DNA of 64,000 nucleotides from NCBI RefSeq assembly GCF_900107685.1, contig NZ_FNRQ01000004.1, positions 62,001-126,000 of the forward strand, written 5' to 3'. Under the pieces are notes generated by a model. The model saw only the letters and a list, made by a program, of their open reading frames with translations. It was not told the DNA's origin and did no database searches. The DNA is from Paraburkholderia sartisoli. Lineage in GTDB: Bacteria; Pseudomonadota; Gammaproteobacteria; Burkholderiales; Burkholderiaceae. Position numbers and translations under genes: made by a program. Below, piece by piece: positions 36,212 to 45,483 of this stretch. Numbering within the stretch: the first letter of the stretch is position 1; the number at the start of each line of letters is the position of its first letter.

Positions 36212-37147
36212 TCAGGCACCCGGCGCCACACCCGTGCGAGCTTCAACGGTACACAGATGATCGAACAGCAGGCGACTCACGGGCGACAGCGCGTCGGGAT
36301 CGCGCACGACGATCAGCAGGCTGCGCGCGGCCCACGCTTCATCGAGCGTCACGGCGGTGAGGCCGAGTGAACGGCCAATCGCGTTGTACACGTGCAGCGG
36401 CAGCACGCCGACACCCATGCCCGCCTGCACCATCCGGCATACGGCATCGAAACCGGGCACGTGGATGCGCAGCCGCAACGGCTTGCCCGCCTGGCGCGCG
36501 GCGAGATGCGTGCGCATGTTGATCGAACTCGCGGCATGCAGGCCCACGTGGTCGCTGTCGAGCGTGTCGGCGAACGTCACGCTTTCGCGCGTGGCGAGCG
36601 GATGGTCGTCGCGCATCACAATCACGAGCCGGTCGTGCCGATAGTGGGTGACGTGCAGGCCACGCGTGTCGGCGTCGCCCGAACAGATGCCGAGATCGAC
36701 GAGGCTGTCGGCCACGCCGCCGATCACCCCGCCGCTTGGCCGCTCCTCGAGTTCGATGCGCACGCGCTCGTTGCCCGCGAGAAACGCGCGCAGGTCTTCG
36801 GGCAGGAATTCGACGATCGCCGACAGGTTCGCCATCATCCGCACATAGCCGATCACCCCGCTCGCGTGCTCCGCGAGTTCCAGGCCGATGTTCTCGATGT
36901 CGCGCAACACCCGCCGCGCGTGATGCAGCAACGTCTCGCCGGCCGCGGTCAGTTCCATGCCACGGGCCTTTCTCACGAAGAGCGCGGAGCCCACCGCATG
37001 TTCGAGTTCGAGCAGACGCTTGCTCGCGGCCGACACCGCAATGGCTTCGCGCTCGGCCGCGCGCGTGAGCGTGCGCTCCTCGTACACGGCCAGAAACAGT
37101 TGCAGCGTCGTGAGATCGAGTTTTCTCAGGAGATTGGTGAGAGCCAT
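36212..37147 (-). CDS. LysR-family regulator (probably of the CoA-transferase cluster)
   Basis: A 311-residue LysR protein. The N-terminal winged helix LTTLQLFLAVYEERTLTRAAEREAIAVSAASKRLLELEHAVG and the substrate-binding domain are complete. Start ATG 37147. It lies 120 bases upstream of the CoA-transferase gene on the same strand, so it may control this cluster, though LysR genes are more usually divergent from their targets. Inducer unknown, probably a pathway acid or CoA ester. Confidence 0.9.
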   Translation of the reverse strand: MALTNLLRKLDLTTLQLFLAVYEERTLTRAAEREAIAVSAASKRLLELEHAVGSALFVRKARGMELTAAGETLLHHARRVLRDIENIGLELAEHASGVIGYVRMMANLSAIVEFLPEDLRAFLAGNERVRIELEERPSGGVIGGVADSLVDLGICSGDADTRGLHVTHYRHDRLVIVMRDDHPLATRESVTFADTLDSDHVGLHAASSINMRTHLAARQAGKPLRLRIHVPGFDAVCRMVQAGMGVGVLPLHVYNAIGRSLGLTAVTLDEAWAARSLLIVVRDPDALSPVSRLLFDHLCTVEARTGVAPGA

Positions 37148-37389
37148 ACCTGGTGGGTGTAACGCGGAAAACCGCATTTTGACCTGAATTGGCAGCGGTC
37201 GTCTGCCGCTCGTGGGTTCGCGGGGCGCGGCCTGCCCGGCGGGCAGGATCCGTACGCGCCCCGCGTGGGGCCCCGTCCCTGCCCCCGCAACGACGTTTCG
37301 CCCCAGCCTGAAACGTCGTTGCCCGCGTGTCGCGCACACTGTGAACTCGCGCCGGAGATCATCCGGACGATCCCACAGGAGCGCATCGC

Positions 37390-37731
37390 ATGACACTCAC
37401 CTGCTTCATCCGCTACCAGATCGACCCGTTCCAGCGCGACGCGTTCAAAGCGTACGCGGAGCAATGGGGGCGCATTATTCCGCGTTGCGGCGGACATCTC
37501 GTCGGCTATTTCCTGCCGCATGAAGGCACCAGCGACATCGCGTGGGGACTGGTCGCCTTCGAAAGCCTCGCCGCTTACGAAGCGTATCGAACACGCCTCA
37601 AGACCGATCCGGAATCCGTCGCGAACTTCCGCATGGCGCAAGCGAAACGTTTCATCCTGCGTGAAGAACGCACGTTTGCCGAAGTCGTGGATGGCACGTT
37701 CTGCATTCCAGCGCAGCGCGTTACCCCATAG
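37390..37731 (+). CDS. NIPSNAP-family protein
   Basis: A 113-residue ferredoxin-fold protein; [41 protein letters not shown] is the NIPSNAP signature. ATG 37390 with AGGAG upstream. Often a stress- or monooxygenase-related dimeric protein of unknown activity. It is divergent from the LysR gene with 240 noncoding bases between. Confidence 0.85.
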   Translation: MTLTCFIRYQIDPFQRDAFKAYAEQWGRIIPRCGGHLVGYFLPHEGTSDIAWGLVAFESLAAYEAYRTRLKTDPESVANFRMAQAKRFILREERTFAEVVDGTFCIPAQRVTP

Positions 37732-37888
37732 CGACAGAATGTTTTCCATCGCTGATTCGGCGCGATTCGCGCGTATTCGATGCTATAGCGTCGAATGCGC
37801 TTCGCCGTCAGATCGATAGCAGGATTTCTCGTTTCAGTTGCGCCGGGGTGACCTCTACCATGTGCAATCGTCATCACATGGACCCGCT

Positions 37889-38698
37889 ATGTCGACTTCG
37901 CTCAGCCTTGAACTGGATTCGGTCACGCTCGCCGAACAATACGACCGGCTCGGTACGCGCCAGTTTCATCACGGTCTCGAACTGCTCGACGTGCTCGCGG
38001 TGCAAAGCGGCGAGAAGGTGCTCGACATCGGCTGCGGCACCGGCCTGCTGACCGGGGCCGTGGCGGAACGCACCGGTCCGGACGGCGAAGTGCTGGGCAT
38101 CGATCCGCTCGCGCTGCGCGTCGAACTCGCGCGAAAACGCGCACAGGGGCGCTTCGATGCACGCGTCGGCCGTGCCGAAGCGCTGCACGACGTGCCGGAT
38201 GCGCATTACGACGTCGTCTACTTCAACAGCGTGATTCACTGGATACCCGATCAGCTGGTCGCGCTTCAGCACGCGTTTCGCGTGCTGAAGCCGGGCGGCC
38301 GCGTCGGCTTCACGACGATGTCGCAGGAAGCGCCGCACGATCTGCACGTCGTGCTGCACGCGCTGCTGGCCCGCGAGCCGCGCTGGCAGGCCACGCGTGT
38401 CGGCGCGCCGCATCAGCTCACGCAGGAGCGCGCCGCGTTGCTGCTCGCGGCGGCCGGCTTTAACGTGACGCACAACGAAATTCGCGAGTTCGACGACGCG
38501 TTCGAAACCGTCGACGAAGTGATCGCGTTCAGCCGCGCCAGTTCGTTCGGCAACTTCCTCTCCGCGCTCGACGAAGCCGATGACGTGCGCGTGCGGCAAC
38601 TGCTGGGCGATGCGCTCGAAGTGAAACGCGGACCACGCGGCATCGCGTTGAAACGGCGCATGACGTTCGCAGCCGGACGCAGGCCGGCCGTGCAGTAA
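37889..38698 (+). CDS. SAM-dependent methyltransferase (class I)
   Basis: A 269-residue class I methyltransferase. Motif I is KVLDIGCGTGLLTG and the acidic residue of motif II is in GIDPLALRVELA. The post-motif YDVVYFNSVIHWI and VLKPGGRVGF belong to the UbiE/Methyltransf_11 family. The chosen ATG 37889 has no clear ribosome site; the frame is open from 37838. The target substrate is not predictable. The downstream monooxygenase is 126 bases away in the same direction. Confidence 0.85.
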   Translation: MSTSLSLELDSVTLAEQYDRLGTRQFHHGLELLDVLAVQSGEKVLDIGCGTGLLTGAVAERTGPDGEVLGIDPLALRVELARKRAQGRFDARVGRAEALHDVPDAHYDVVYFNSVIHWIPDQLVALQHAFRVLKPGGRVGFTTMSQEAPHDLHVVLHALLAREPRWQATRVGAPHQLTQERAALLLAAAGFNVTHNEIREFDDAFETVDEVIAFSRASSFGNFLSALDEADDVRVRQLLGDALEVKRGPRGIALKRRMTFAAGRRPAVQ

Positions 38699-38824
38699 TC
38701 ATGAAATGTCCGTGCAATCACCGGGCTGCGGCTTCGGTTTCGTGCGCAACCTCGATAAAGCAGGCTCGCCGGCGGCGCTGCGCCCGTCACGCGAACGAAC
38801 AACACAAGACACACGGAGCACACG

Positions 38825-40186
38825 ATGAGCAATAACAAACGGCAGATCAAACTCGGCGCGTTTCTGATGGAAACAGGCCACCACATCGCAGCGTGGCGGC
38901 ACCCGGACGCGCACGCGACCGGCGGACTCGACTTCGCGCACTACGCCGAAGTGGCGAAAATAGCCGAGCGGGCAAAGTTCGACACGATCTTCTTCGCGGA
39001 CAGCGTCAGCGTGCGCGACACGAACCTCGCTTCGCTCTCCCGCACCGCGCGCGCCGATCATTTCGAACCGTTGACGCTGCTCTCGGCGCTGTCGGTGGTC
39101 ACACAAAACATCGGCCTGATCGCGACCGTCTCGACGACCTTCAACGAGCCGTACAACCTTGCGCGCAAGTTCGCGTCGCTCGACCATCTGAGTGGCGGAC
39201 GATCAGGCTGGAACCTCGTCACGTCGAGCACGGAATCGGAAGCGCTTAACTTCAGCTTCGAAAAGCATCCTGACCACGCGCTGCGTTATGAACGCGCGCA
39301 CGAGTTCTACGATGTCGTCGCGGGCCTCTGGGATAGCTGGGAAGACGATGCGTTCCTGCGCGACAAGGAAAGCGGCGTCTATTTCGATCCGGAAAAACTG
39401 CACGTGCTGAATCATCGCGGCAAACATTTCCAGGTGCGCGGACCGCTGAACGTCGCGCGTTCGCCGCAGGGCTGGCCAGTCGTCGTGCAGGCGGGCGCGT
39501 CGGACGCGGGCCGGGAACTCGCGGCGCAAACGGCCGAAGTGATCTTCGTCGCCCATCAGACGCTCGAGGAAGCGCAGACGTTCTATCGCGACATCAAGGG
39601 CCAGTTGCCGAAATACGGCCGGCAAGCCGATCACCTGAAGATCATGCCGGGCATCTTTCCTGTCGTTGGCCGCACGCAGGACGAAGCGCGCCGCAAATTC
39701 GACGCGCTTCAGGACCTCATCCATCCGACCGTCGGTCTTTCGCTGCTGTCGAACATGTCGGGGGATGTGGACCTGTCGTCATATCCGGTCGACGGTCCGT
39801 TGCCGGATCTGCCGGAAACCAACGGCGGCAAGAGCCGGCAACGCCTGCTGTTCGATCTCGCACGCCGCGAGAACCTGACGATCCGCGACCTGTATCTGCG
39901 CATCGCGGGCGCGCGTGGACACCAGCAGGTCGTCGGCACACCCGAAAGTATCGCGGACCAGTTGCAGCAATGGTTCGAGGAAGAAGGCGCGGACGGCTTC
40001 AACATCATGTCGCCGTGGCTGCCGGGCGGGCTGTCCGATTTCGCCGAGCTCGTGGTGCCGGAATTGCAGCGACGCGGCCTTTTTCGCACTGAATACGAAG
40101 GACGCACGCTGCGCGAAAATCTGGGCCTGCCGCGCCCGCAAAACCGGCATGCGCAGCAACAGCGTCAGGAGGAGGCTGCGGGTTGA
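38825..40186 (+). CDS. FMN-dependent monooxygenase (NtaA/SnaA/DmoA family)
   Basis: A 453-residue LLM-class flavin monooxygenase. It begins NKRQIKLGAFLMETGHHIAAWRHPDA, with LLSALSVVTQNIGLIATVSTTFNEPYNLARKFASLDHLSGGRSGWNLVTS as the core signature of the nitrilotriacetate-monooxygenase family. It needs reduced FMN from a partner reductase, which is not encoded here. Possible substrates are alkyl-sulfur or nitrogen compounds. GGAG precedes ATG 38825. Followed with overlap by a very short membrane-protein gene. Confidence 0.92.
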   Translation: MSNNKRQIKLGAFLMETGHHIAAWRHPDAHATGGLDFAHYAEVAKIAERAKFDTIFFADSVSVRDTNLASLSRTARADHFEPLTLLSALSVVTQNIGLIATVSTTFNEPYNLARKFASLDHLSGGRSGWNLVTSSTESEALNFSFEKHPDHALRYERAHEFYDVVAGLWDSWEDDAFLRDKESGVYFDPEKLHVLNHRGKHFQVRGPLNVARSPQGWPVVVQAGASDAGRELAAQTAEVIFVAHQTLEEAQTFYRDIKGQLPKYGRQADHLKIMPGIFPVVGRTQDEARRKFDALQDLIHPTVGLSLLSNMSGDVDLSSYPVDGPLPDLPETNGGKSRQRLLFDLARRENLTIRDLYLRIAGARGHQQVVGTPESIADQLQQWFEEEGADGFNIMSPWLPGGLSDFAELVVPELQRRGLFRTEYEGRTLRENLGLPRPQNRHAQQQRQEEAAG

Positions 40187-40353
40187 GCGACAGTTGCTGT
40201 GCGACGAAGCGTGCGCTTCAGGAAGCGCACGCCCGCCTCGACGATCGCGAGGCGGTGAAGGCCTATCTGTTCGGAATCGCTTTCGGCGCCGTCATGATCG
40301 TGAGTCTTGCGCTGGCGGTCACCGCGTTGATGCGCTGGTTCGTCAACGCGTAA
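40183..40353 (+). CDS. Small membrane protein, overlaps monooxygenase stop (56 aa)
   Basis: A TTG start at 40183 overlaps the monooxygenase stop (TGA 40184-40186). A strong GGAGG site lies 9 bases upstream, inside the end of the previous gene. The 56 residues consist of an N-terminal Cys-Cys-containing polar helix and one predicted membrane segment (about 30-52). Because it is translationally coupled to the monooxygenase it is probably real. Unknown family. Confidence 0.65.
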   Translation: MSDSCCATKRALQEAHARLDDREAVKAYLFGIAFGAVMIVSLALAVTALMRWFVNA

Positions 40354-40371
40354 CGCTGTCACCGCGCGCGA

Positions 40372-40755
40372 TCATGCCTGGCCGAGCTGCTGCGCGAGTG
40401 TCTTCGTGTACGGCGTTTCGACGTCGCCCGTGTGTTTCGTGCTCACCGTTTCGATGAGCACGATCCAGCACTCTTCCTGCGCCACCGGCTTGTGCAGCAC
40501 GCCGCGCGGCACGACGTGCAGCGATCCAGGTGCAAGACTCACCGTGCGGCCGTTTTCATACTCGATGTCGAGATGGCCGCGCACGACGTAAAAGAGTTCG
40601 TCCTCTTCGGCATGGCTGTGCCACGCGAACTCGCCCTGCACCTTCGCGACCTTCACATACTGGTCGTTGACCTGCGCGACGACATTCGGCGACCAGTGTT
40701 CATGGACCGCATCGAAGGCTGTTGCAAGGTCAACCGTTTCAGCAAACGCACGCAT
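40372..40755 (-). CDS. Cupin-domain protein
   Basis: A 127-residue single cupin. The two cupin motifs are WHSHAEEDELFYVVRG and PGSLHVVPRGVLHKP; a His-His-Glu-His-type metal site is available. No enzyme assignment. The chosen ATG at 40755 is the second of two adjacent start codons (the first, at 40758, is only 3 bases from GGAG). It converges on the monooxygenase cluster. Confidence 0.85.
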   Translation of the reverse strand: MRAFAETVDLATAFDAVHEHWSPNVVAQVNDQYVKVAKVQGEFAWHSHAEEDELFYVVRGHLDIEYENGRTVSLAPGSLHVVPRGVLHKPVAQEECWIVLIETVSTKHTGDVETPYTKTLAQQLGQA

Positions 40756-40833
40756 CATTTTCTCCGTGTTGGAACTATTGAAGCGGCCGGAAGCACGCAC
40801 AACGCGAGCGTGGCAGCGTCAGGGGTACACGCT

Positions 40834-41619
40834 TCAACGCTCGTTCGATCGAATAAACCCTGGAGCGTGGCGCAACCCAAGCACGTCGAGATACGTGTCG
40901 AGCGAGCGCTGCACCGACTCCGCGACCAGCCGCGTGATGTCGGTGTAGTCACTGCTCACGCAGGCCTTGTCGAGGGCGTCGTAGTAAGCGAGCCGATCCT
41001 CCTTGCGGATGATCGCGGGCGGATAGCCCGCCTTCATCAACTCGAAGTTGAGCAGGAGCCGTCCCGTCCGCCCGTTACCATCGATGAACGGATGGATCTT
41101 CACGAATCGCGTGTGCAGTTCCGCTGCGCGCTCGACCGGATGCATCGGAGCGGTCTGGCCGTACCAGTCGATCAGCCCGGCCATTTCGGCCGGCAGATGC
41201 AGGAAGTCCGGCGGGGTCGTGCTTGCACCCGCGATCACGACGTTCTCGTGGCGATACCGGCCAGCTTCGCCAGCGTCGATGTTTTTCAGCACGAGCGCGT
41301 GAATATCACGAATCTGCCACTCCGACAGCGCCTCGTCCTTCGAGACAATGTCCTCGACATAGAGAATCGCGTCACGATGGTTCGTTGCCTCGAAGTGCTC
41401 GCGAAGGGACTTTCCGCCAACCGTGATGCCTTCGAGCACCACCTTCGTTTCCCGCAGCGTCAGCGTGTTGCCTTCGATTGCATTCGAGTGATACGTCCAC
41501 TCCAGCATGAGCTTCTCGCGCAGCGAGGCAACCGTGTTCGGAGGCAGCGGGCGCGCAGCGTCGAGCGCCGCCTTGCCGGCGTCGACAGTACTGAGCAGCG
41601 CGACAGTTTGATTCGGCAT
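40834..41619 (-). CDS. Fic-family protein
   Basis: A 261-residue AMPylator-type protein. The catalytic motif HPFIDGNGRTGR (residues 176-187) is intact. It has an N-terminal autoinhibitory segment S-N-A-I-E-G (residues 45-50) fitting the (S/T)xxxE(G/N) consensus, so inhibition is built into the same chain (class II type). No antitoxin partner gene is adjacent. It may AMPylate a cellular protein, as known for the family. The upstream region includes a small hypothetical gene on the opposite strand. Confidence 0.9.
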   Translation of the reverse strand: MPNQTVALLSTVDAGKAALDAARPLPPNTVASLREKLMLEWTYHSNAIEGNTLTLRETKVVLEGITVGGKSLREHFEATNHRDAILYVEDIVSKDEALSEWQIRDIHALVLKNIDAGEAGRYRHENVVIAGASTTPPDFLHLPAEMAGLIDWYGQTAPMHPVERAAELHTRFVKIHPFIDGNGRTGRLLLNFELMKAGYPPAIIRKEDRLAYYDALDKACVSSDYTDITRLVAESVQRSLDTYLDVLGLRHAPGFIRSNER

Positions 41620-41776
41620 TTGCTTCTCGAAGTGAGACTCGTTGCCCGTCAGTATATATCCCCATTCGCCTGCAATTCTGCCTGATCCCGTGCTACCGGC
41701 AAGTAGTCAATCGCGCCAACCGTCGCCCTGGTTCCAGGAAAGACGAAGCGCTACACCTGGCAAATATAATAGCCGG

Positions 41777-41977
41777 ATGACCCAAAACCTCGATATCACG
41801 CTCGTGCGCCCCGATCTGGCGACTACCGCGTGGCCCGCATCGACTGTACGCTCCGATCTCGAGATTCCCCGTGCCGCACGGCCCGGCATCGCGATCAACC
41901 TCCATATGCCGGCACACGGCGGCGATGCAGCCACACTCGAATTCACGCGCTTTCTGCGAGCCGAACTGATACGGTAA
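41777..41977 (+). CDS. Small hypothetical protein (66 aa)
   Basis: A 66-residue soluble frame with ATG at 41777. A TATAAT hexamer at 41765-41770 lies very near (only about 7 bases from the start), so a leaderless start is possible but unsure. No family recognised; call is tentative. Confidence 0.35.
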   Translation: MTQNLDITLVRPDLATTAWPASTVRSDLEIPRAARPGIAINLHMPAHGGDAATLEFTRFLRAELIR

Positions 41978-42118
41978 CGCGAAGCTGCGTGAGCGGCCCC
42001 GGCAAAACCCAACGCGGAACTTGTGTACGCGCCCCGCTGTCGGTTTGAATGGCGGCTGCGTACTGGCCCGTAAACTGCTCCTGTGACTGCCGCTGTCTTT
42101 AATGTCCACCGGACTCCT

Positions 42119-44575
42119 ATGCGCAAAATCCTTCTCGCCTGTCTTCTGTTCATGTTCGCGCTCTCCGCGCTCGCTGCGTCGGCACCCGCCGCCGCGCCGG
42201 CCACGGGCGCGAGCAGCGCCGCGCCCCTGCGGCTCACGCCCGAAGAAGCCCGTCAGGCACTCGACGTGCTGAACGATCCCACGCGGCGCAGCCAGATCGA
42301 GGACACGCTGCGCGCCGTGGCCGCCGCTGGCGCACTGAGCGCGCTACCCGCATCGGCGCCTGCGTCGGCATCCAGCGCCACCGCGGCGAGCGGCGTACCC
42401 GCGGCGTTCGAGCGCAACGGTCTCGCTTCGCAACTCGCTCGTCAGGGCGCGCACTGGCTCGCGCACGGCGGCGCTTCGCTGCGTCATTCGGTGGCGGCTT
42501 TGCTCGATGTGTCGTCGGTGCGCGCGTGGTGGCACAACGCGCTCGTGAACCCGGACCGTCGCGCGCTGCTCGGCCGCGTCGTCCTGGCGTTGCTCGTCGC
42601 GCTGGTGCCCGCGCTCGCGTTCGAATGGCTGGCGCACCGCCTGCTGCGTCGCCCCCGCGAAGCACTCATCGCGCGTCACGCAAAACGCGCCAGCGAAGCA
42701 AAACAGAAAGAACAGGAGCAGGAGCCACAGGACGCGGCGCTCACGTCATCCGTGACGCCGCTGCCGGACACGTCCACACCGGCCGACGCGAGCCAGCAGG
42801 CGCACAACGCGGCGCATCACTGGTCATTGCTGGTCCGTCTGCCAGGCGCCCTGCTCCATACGATTTTCAAGGCGCTGCCGGTTGTCGTCTTCATGATTGT
42901 CGCGACCGTGCTGATGTCGATCCTCACCGACGACAACACCGCCGACGGCCGCGTGCTCGACGCGCTGATCGACCTCTACGTGTCGTGCCGCGGCGCGGTG
43001 ATCATCAGCGGCTTTTTCCTGCAGCCTGACGCGCCCGCGCTGCGTCTGTGGCGCATGGGCGACCCGTGGGCCGCGCTCGTACACCGGTGGGTGATCGCGA
43101 TCGCCAGCGTGGTTGGCGTCGGCGCGGGTCTTGCTGAAACCGCCTCGCAGCTCGGCATGAACGAAGACGCCCATCTCGCGCTGCTGAAAACCGTCGCGCT
43201 GATCGCACACGTGATGGTGTCGATCCTGATCCTGCAATGCCGCCAGCCGGTCGCCGCGCGGATTCGCGCGCGCGTCGCACGCATGCCGTCGATGGAGATC
43301 GCCGGCGACTGGCTCGCCGACGGCTGGGCCTACGTTGCGGTGTTCGCCGTGATGGCGCTCTGGTTCGTCTGGGCGCTCGACGTACACAACGGCTATCAGG
43401 CGCTGCTGCATCTCGGCACGATCTCGCTCGCCGTGCTGGTGGCCGCGCGCGTCGTGTCGATCCTGGTCATCGGTGCGCTCGGGCGCGCGTTCAATGTCGA
43501 CGAAGACGCGCAGGCATCGATCGCGCAACAGCACGCCTCACGCTATTACCCGCTCGCACGGCGCACGGTGTCGACGCTGCTGATCGTGATCACCGCGCTG
43601 GTGCTGCTGCAGGTGTGGGGTCTGAACGTCGCGCAGTTTTTCTCGCGCGGCACGGTCGGCCATCGCCTTGCCTCTGCCGTCGTGACCGTCTCGATTGCGG
43701 TGTTTGTCGCGCTCGTCGTGTGGGAATGGGTGAACGTGTCGATCGAACGGCGGCTCGCCCAGTGGACGACCGGCGGCGACCTCGTGCGCGCCGCGCGCCT
43801 GCGCACGTTGCTGCCGATGCTGCGCTCGGCGCTCTTCATCGTGATCGCGCTCGTCGTCGTGTTGACGGGGCTTAGCGAGCTTGGCGTCAACACGGCGCCG
43901 CTGCTGGCGAGCGCGAGCATCTTCGGGGTCGCGCTCGGCTTCGGCTCGCAAAAACTCGTGCAGGATTTCATCACCGGCATTTTCCTGCTGATGGAAAACG
44001 CGATGCAGGTGGGCGATTTCGTCACGCTCGCGGGCGTGTCGGGCACGGTCGAGTATCTGTCGATCCGCACGGTGCGTTTGCGCGGCGGCGACGGCTCGCT
44101 CTATACGGTGCCGTTCAGTTCGGTGTCGACCGTCAACAACACGAATCGCGGGCTCGGCAACGCGGCGGTACGGGTCAGTATCGCGTACGGGCAGGACGTC
44201 GACCGCGCGATCGAAACGCTCAAGGAAATCGGCACCGCGTTGCGCAACGACGATGCGTTCAGGAATGGCATCCTGTCCGACTTCAGCTTCTGGGGCGTCG
44301 ATGCGGTCGACGGCGCGGCTATCACGCTCGCCGGCCAGATGCAGTGTCGCGACACGGCGCGCTGGTCGGTGCAGCGCGAATTCAACCGGCGCATCGCCGC
44401 GACGTTCCAGGCGCGCGACATCCAGATCGCGAATCCGAACCGCAACCTGCTCGTGCAGATGGACGGCACGCCCGGTACCGCAAACGCAGCGCCGGACGCG
44501 AAACCCGCTGCAAGTACTCAGGAAACAAAGAGTACGCCGGCTTCGAAAACCGCCAGCGACAACAAAGACGCGTGA
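42119..44575 (+). CDS. Mechanosensitive ion channel (MscS family, large)
   Basis: An 818-residue protein with a cleavable signal peptide. It has an extra N-terminal periplasmic domain of about 100 residues (Ala-rich), multiple membrane segments, and the conserved MscS domain near 600-700: LLASASIFGVALGFGSQKLVQDFITGIFLLMENAMQVGDF contains the pore helix and beta-domain start. The C-terminal tail is Ala/Lys/Thr-rich and disordered-looking. It opens under membrane tension to relieve hypo-osmotic stress. ATG 42119 chosen for the signal peptide; the frame is open upstream. Confidence 0.9.
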   Translation: MRKILLACLLFMFALSALAASAPAAAPATGASSAAPLRLTPEEARQALDVLNDPTRRSQIEDTLRAVAAAGALSALPASAPASASSATAASGVPAAFERNGLASQLARQGAHWLAHGGASLRHSVAALLDVSSVRAWWHNALVNPDRRALLGRVVLALLVALVPALAFEWLAHRLLRRPREALIARHAKRASEAKQKEQEQEPQDAALTSSVTPLPDTSTPADASQQAHNAAHHWSLLVRLPGALLHTIFKALPVVVFMIVATVLMSILTDDNTADGRVLDALIDLYVSCRGAVIISGFFLQPDAPALRLWRMGDPWAALVHRWVIAIASVVGVGAGLAETASQLGMNEDAHLALLKTVALIAHVMVSILILQCRQPVAARIRARVARMPSMEIAGDWLADGWAYVAVFAVMALWFVWALDVHNGYQALLHLGTISLAVLVAARVVSILVIGALGRAFNVDEDAQASIAQQHASRYYPLARRTVSTLLIVITALVLLQVWGLNVAQFFSRGTVGHRLASAVVTVSIAVFVALVVWEWVNVSIERRLAQWTTGGDLVRAARLRTLLPMLRSALFIVIALVVVLTGLSELGVNTAPLLASASIFGVALGFGSQKLVQDFITGIFLLMENAMQVGDFVTLAGVSGTVEYLSIRTVRLRGGDGSLYTVPFSSVSTVNNTNRGLGNAAVRVSIAYGQDVDRAIETLKEIGTALRNDDAFRNGILSDFSFWGVDAVDGAAITLAGQMQCRDTARWSVQREFNRRIAATFQARDIQIANPNRNLLVQMDGTPGTANAAPDAKPAASTQETKSTPASKTASDNKDA

Positions 44576-44670
44576 TGAAGCCGGGAATCGAACGGATCGC
44601 GCTCGAAGGCGTAATCGTCGCGCGTTCGTGTCGTGTACCTCCTCACGCGCGACGCCGATCCGTCAAAAGC

Positions 44671-45483
44671 TCAATGCACCGGGCTTGCCCCGGCGTAGTA
44701 CGTCGCAGCCGCGTCCATTTCTGCCGGCGTCATCTGGCGCGCGACGTTGCGCATCTGCTCGCTGATGTCGTTGTGACGCGCGCCCGAGGCGAACGCCTGC
44801 AACTGCGCCTTCACATACGCGGCCGGCATGCCCTCGAGCCACGGGGCTCCCGCCTTGTTGTCGACGTCACCGTGACACGCGGTACACGACACGATGTTGC
44901 GCATCGGCGAGCCGTTCGCGACGATCTCAGGCATCGGCGGGTTCGGCTTCGTGCCCGCGAGAACCGGGCGAGGCAGCGAAGCGTAATACGCCGCCAGATC
45001 GCGCATGTCCTGATCGCCCAGACTGCGGACCATCGGTGACATCACCGCATTGGTCCGCGCACCCGACTGAAAATCGAGCAGCTCCTTGTAGATCACAACG
45101 GCATACTGCCCCGCGAGATTCGGCGAGTTGGCTTCGCTCATGCCGCGCTCGCCGTGACACATCGTGCAGCGCATCGCGAGCGTCGCACCGCGGCCGATCG
45201 AAGGCGCGCCCGAATGCGCGAGCAGTTGCGGCGTGATTTCAACAGTGCTGGTCCGCACTTTCGACTCGACGGGCTCACCGCCCGCGAACCATTTCTGCGG
45301 CACACCCGCCGCGCTGCAGATCGCGTTCCAGATACCCTGGAACTGCGGGTCTTTCTGCGCGGACGGCAGCCACACGAACCCGATCAGCACCCCGCACACG
45401 ACGAGAACAATCGTCGCGCCGACGCTCATCCTGAACCACGGATTGCCCAGCGAGAACAGGCGTTCGTTTCCTGTGTCGTTCAT
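44671..45483 (-). CDS. Diheme c-type cytochrome of the ba3 oxidase operon
   Basis: A 270-residue membrane-anchored protein (one N-terminal segment at about 20-40) with two CxxCH heme sites (CTMCH and CTACH), resembling cytochrome c4-like electron donors. It starts at 45483, overlapping the oxidase subunit I stop by ATGA. Likely electron input module of the oxidase, facing the periplasm. Final gene of the operon. Confidence 0.9.
   Translation of the reverse strand: MNDTGNERLFSLGNPWFRMSVGATIVLVVCGVLIGFVWLPSAQKDPQFQGIWNAICSAAGVPQKWFAGGEPVESKVRTSTVEITPQLLAHSGAPSIGRGATLAMRCTMCHGERGMSEANSPNLAGQYAVVIYKELLDFQSGARTNAVMSPMVRSLGDQDMRDLAAYYASLPRPVLAGTKPNPPMPEIVANGSPMRNIVSCTACHGDVDNKAGAPWLEGMPAAYVKAQLQAFASGARHNDISEQMRNVARQMTPAEMDAAATYYAGASPVH

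Noticed and set aside
34712..36370. Long + strand frame opposite the CoA transferase
   Set aside because: Antisense shadow; the transferase motif set is on the minus strand.
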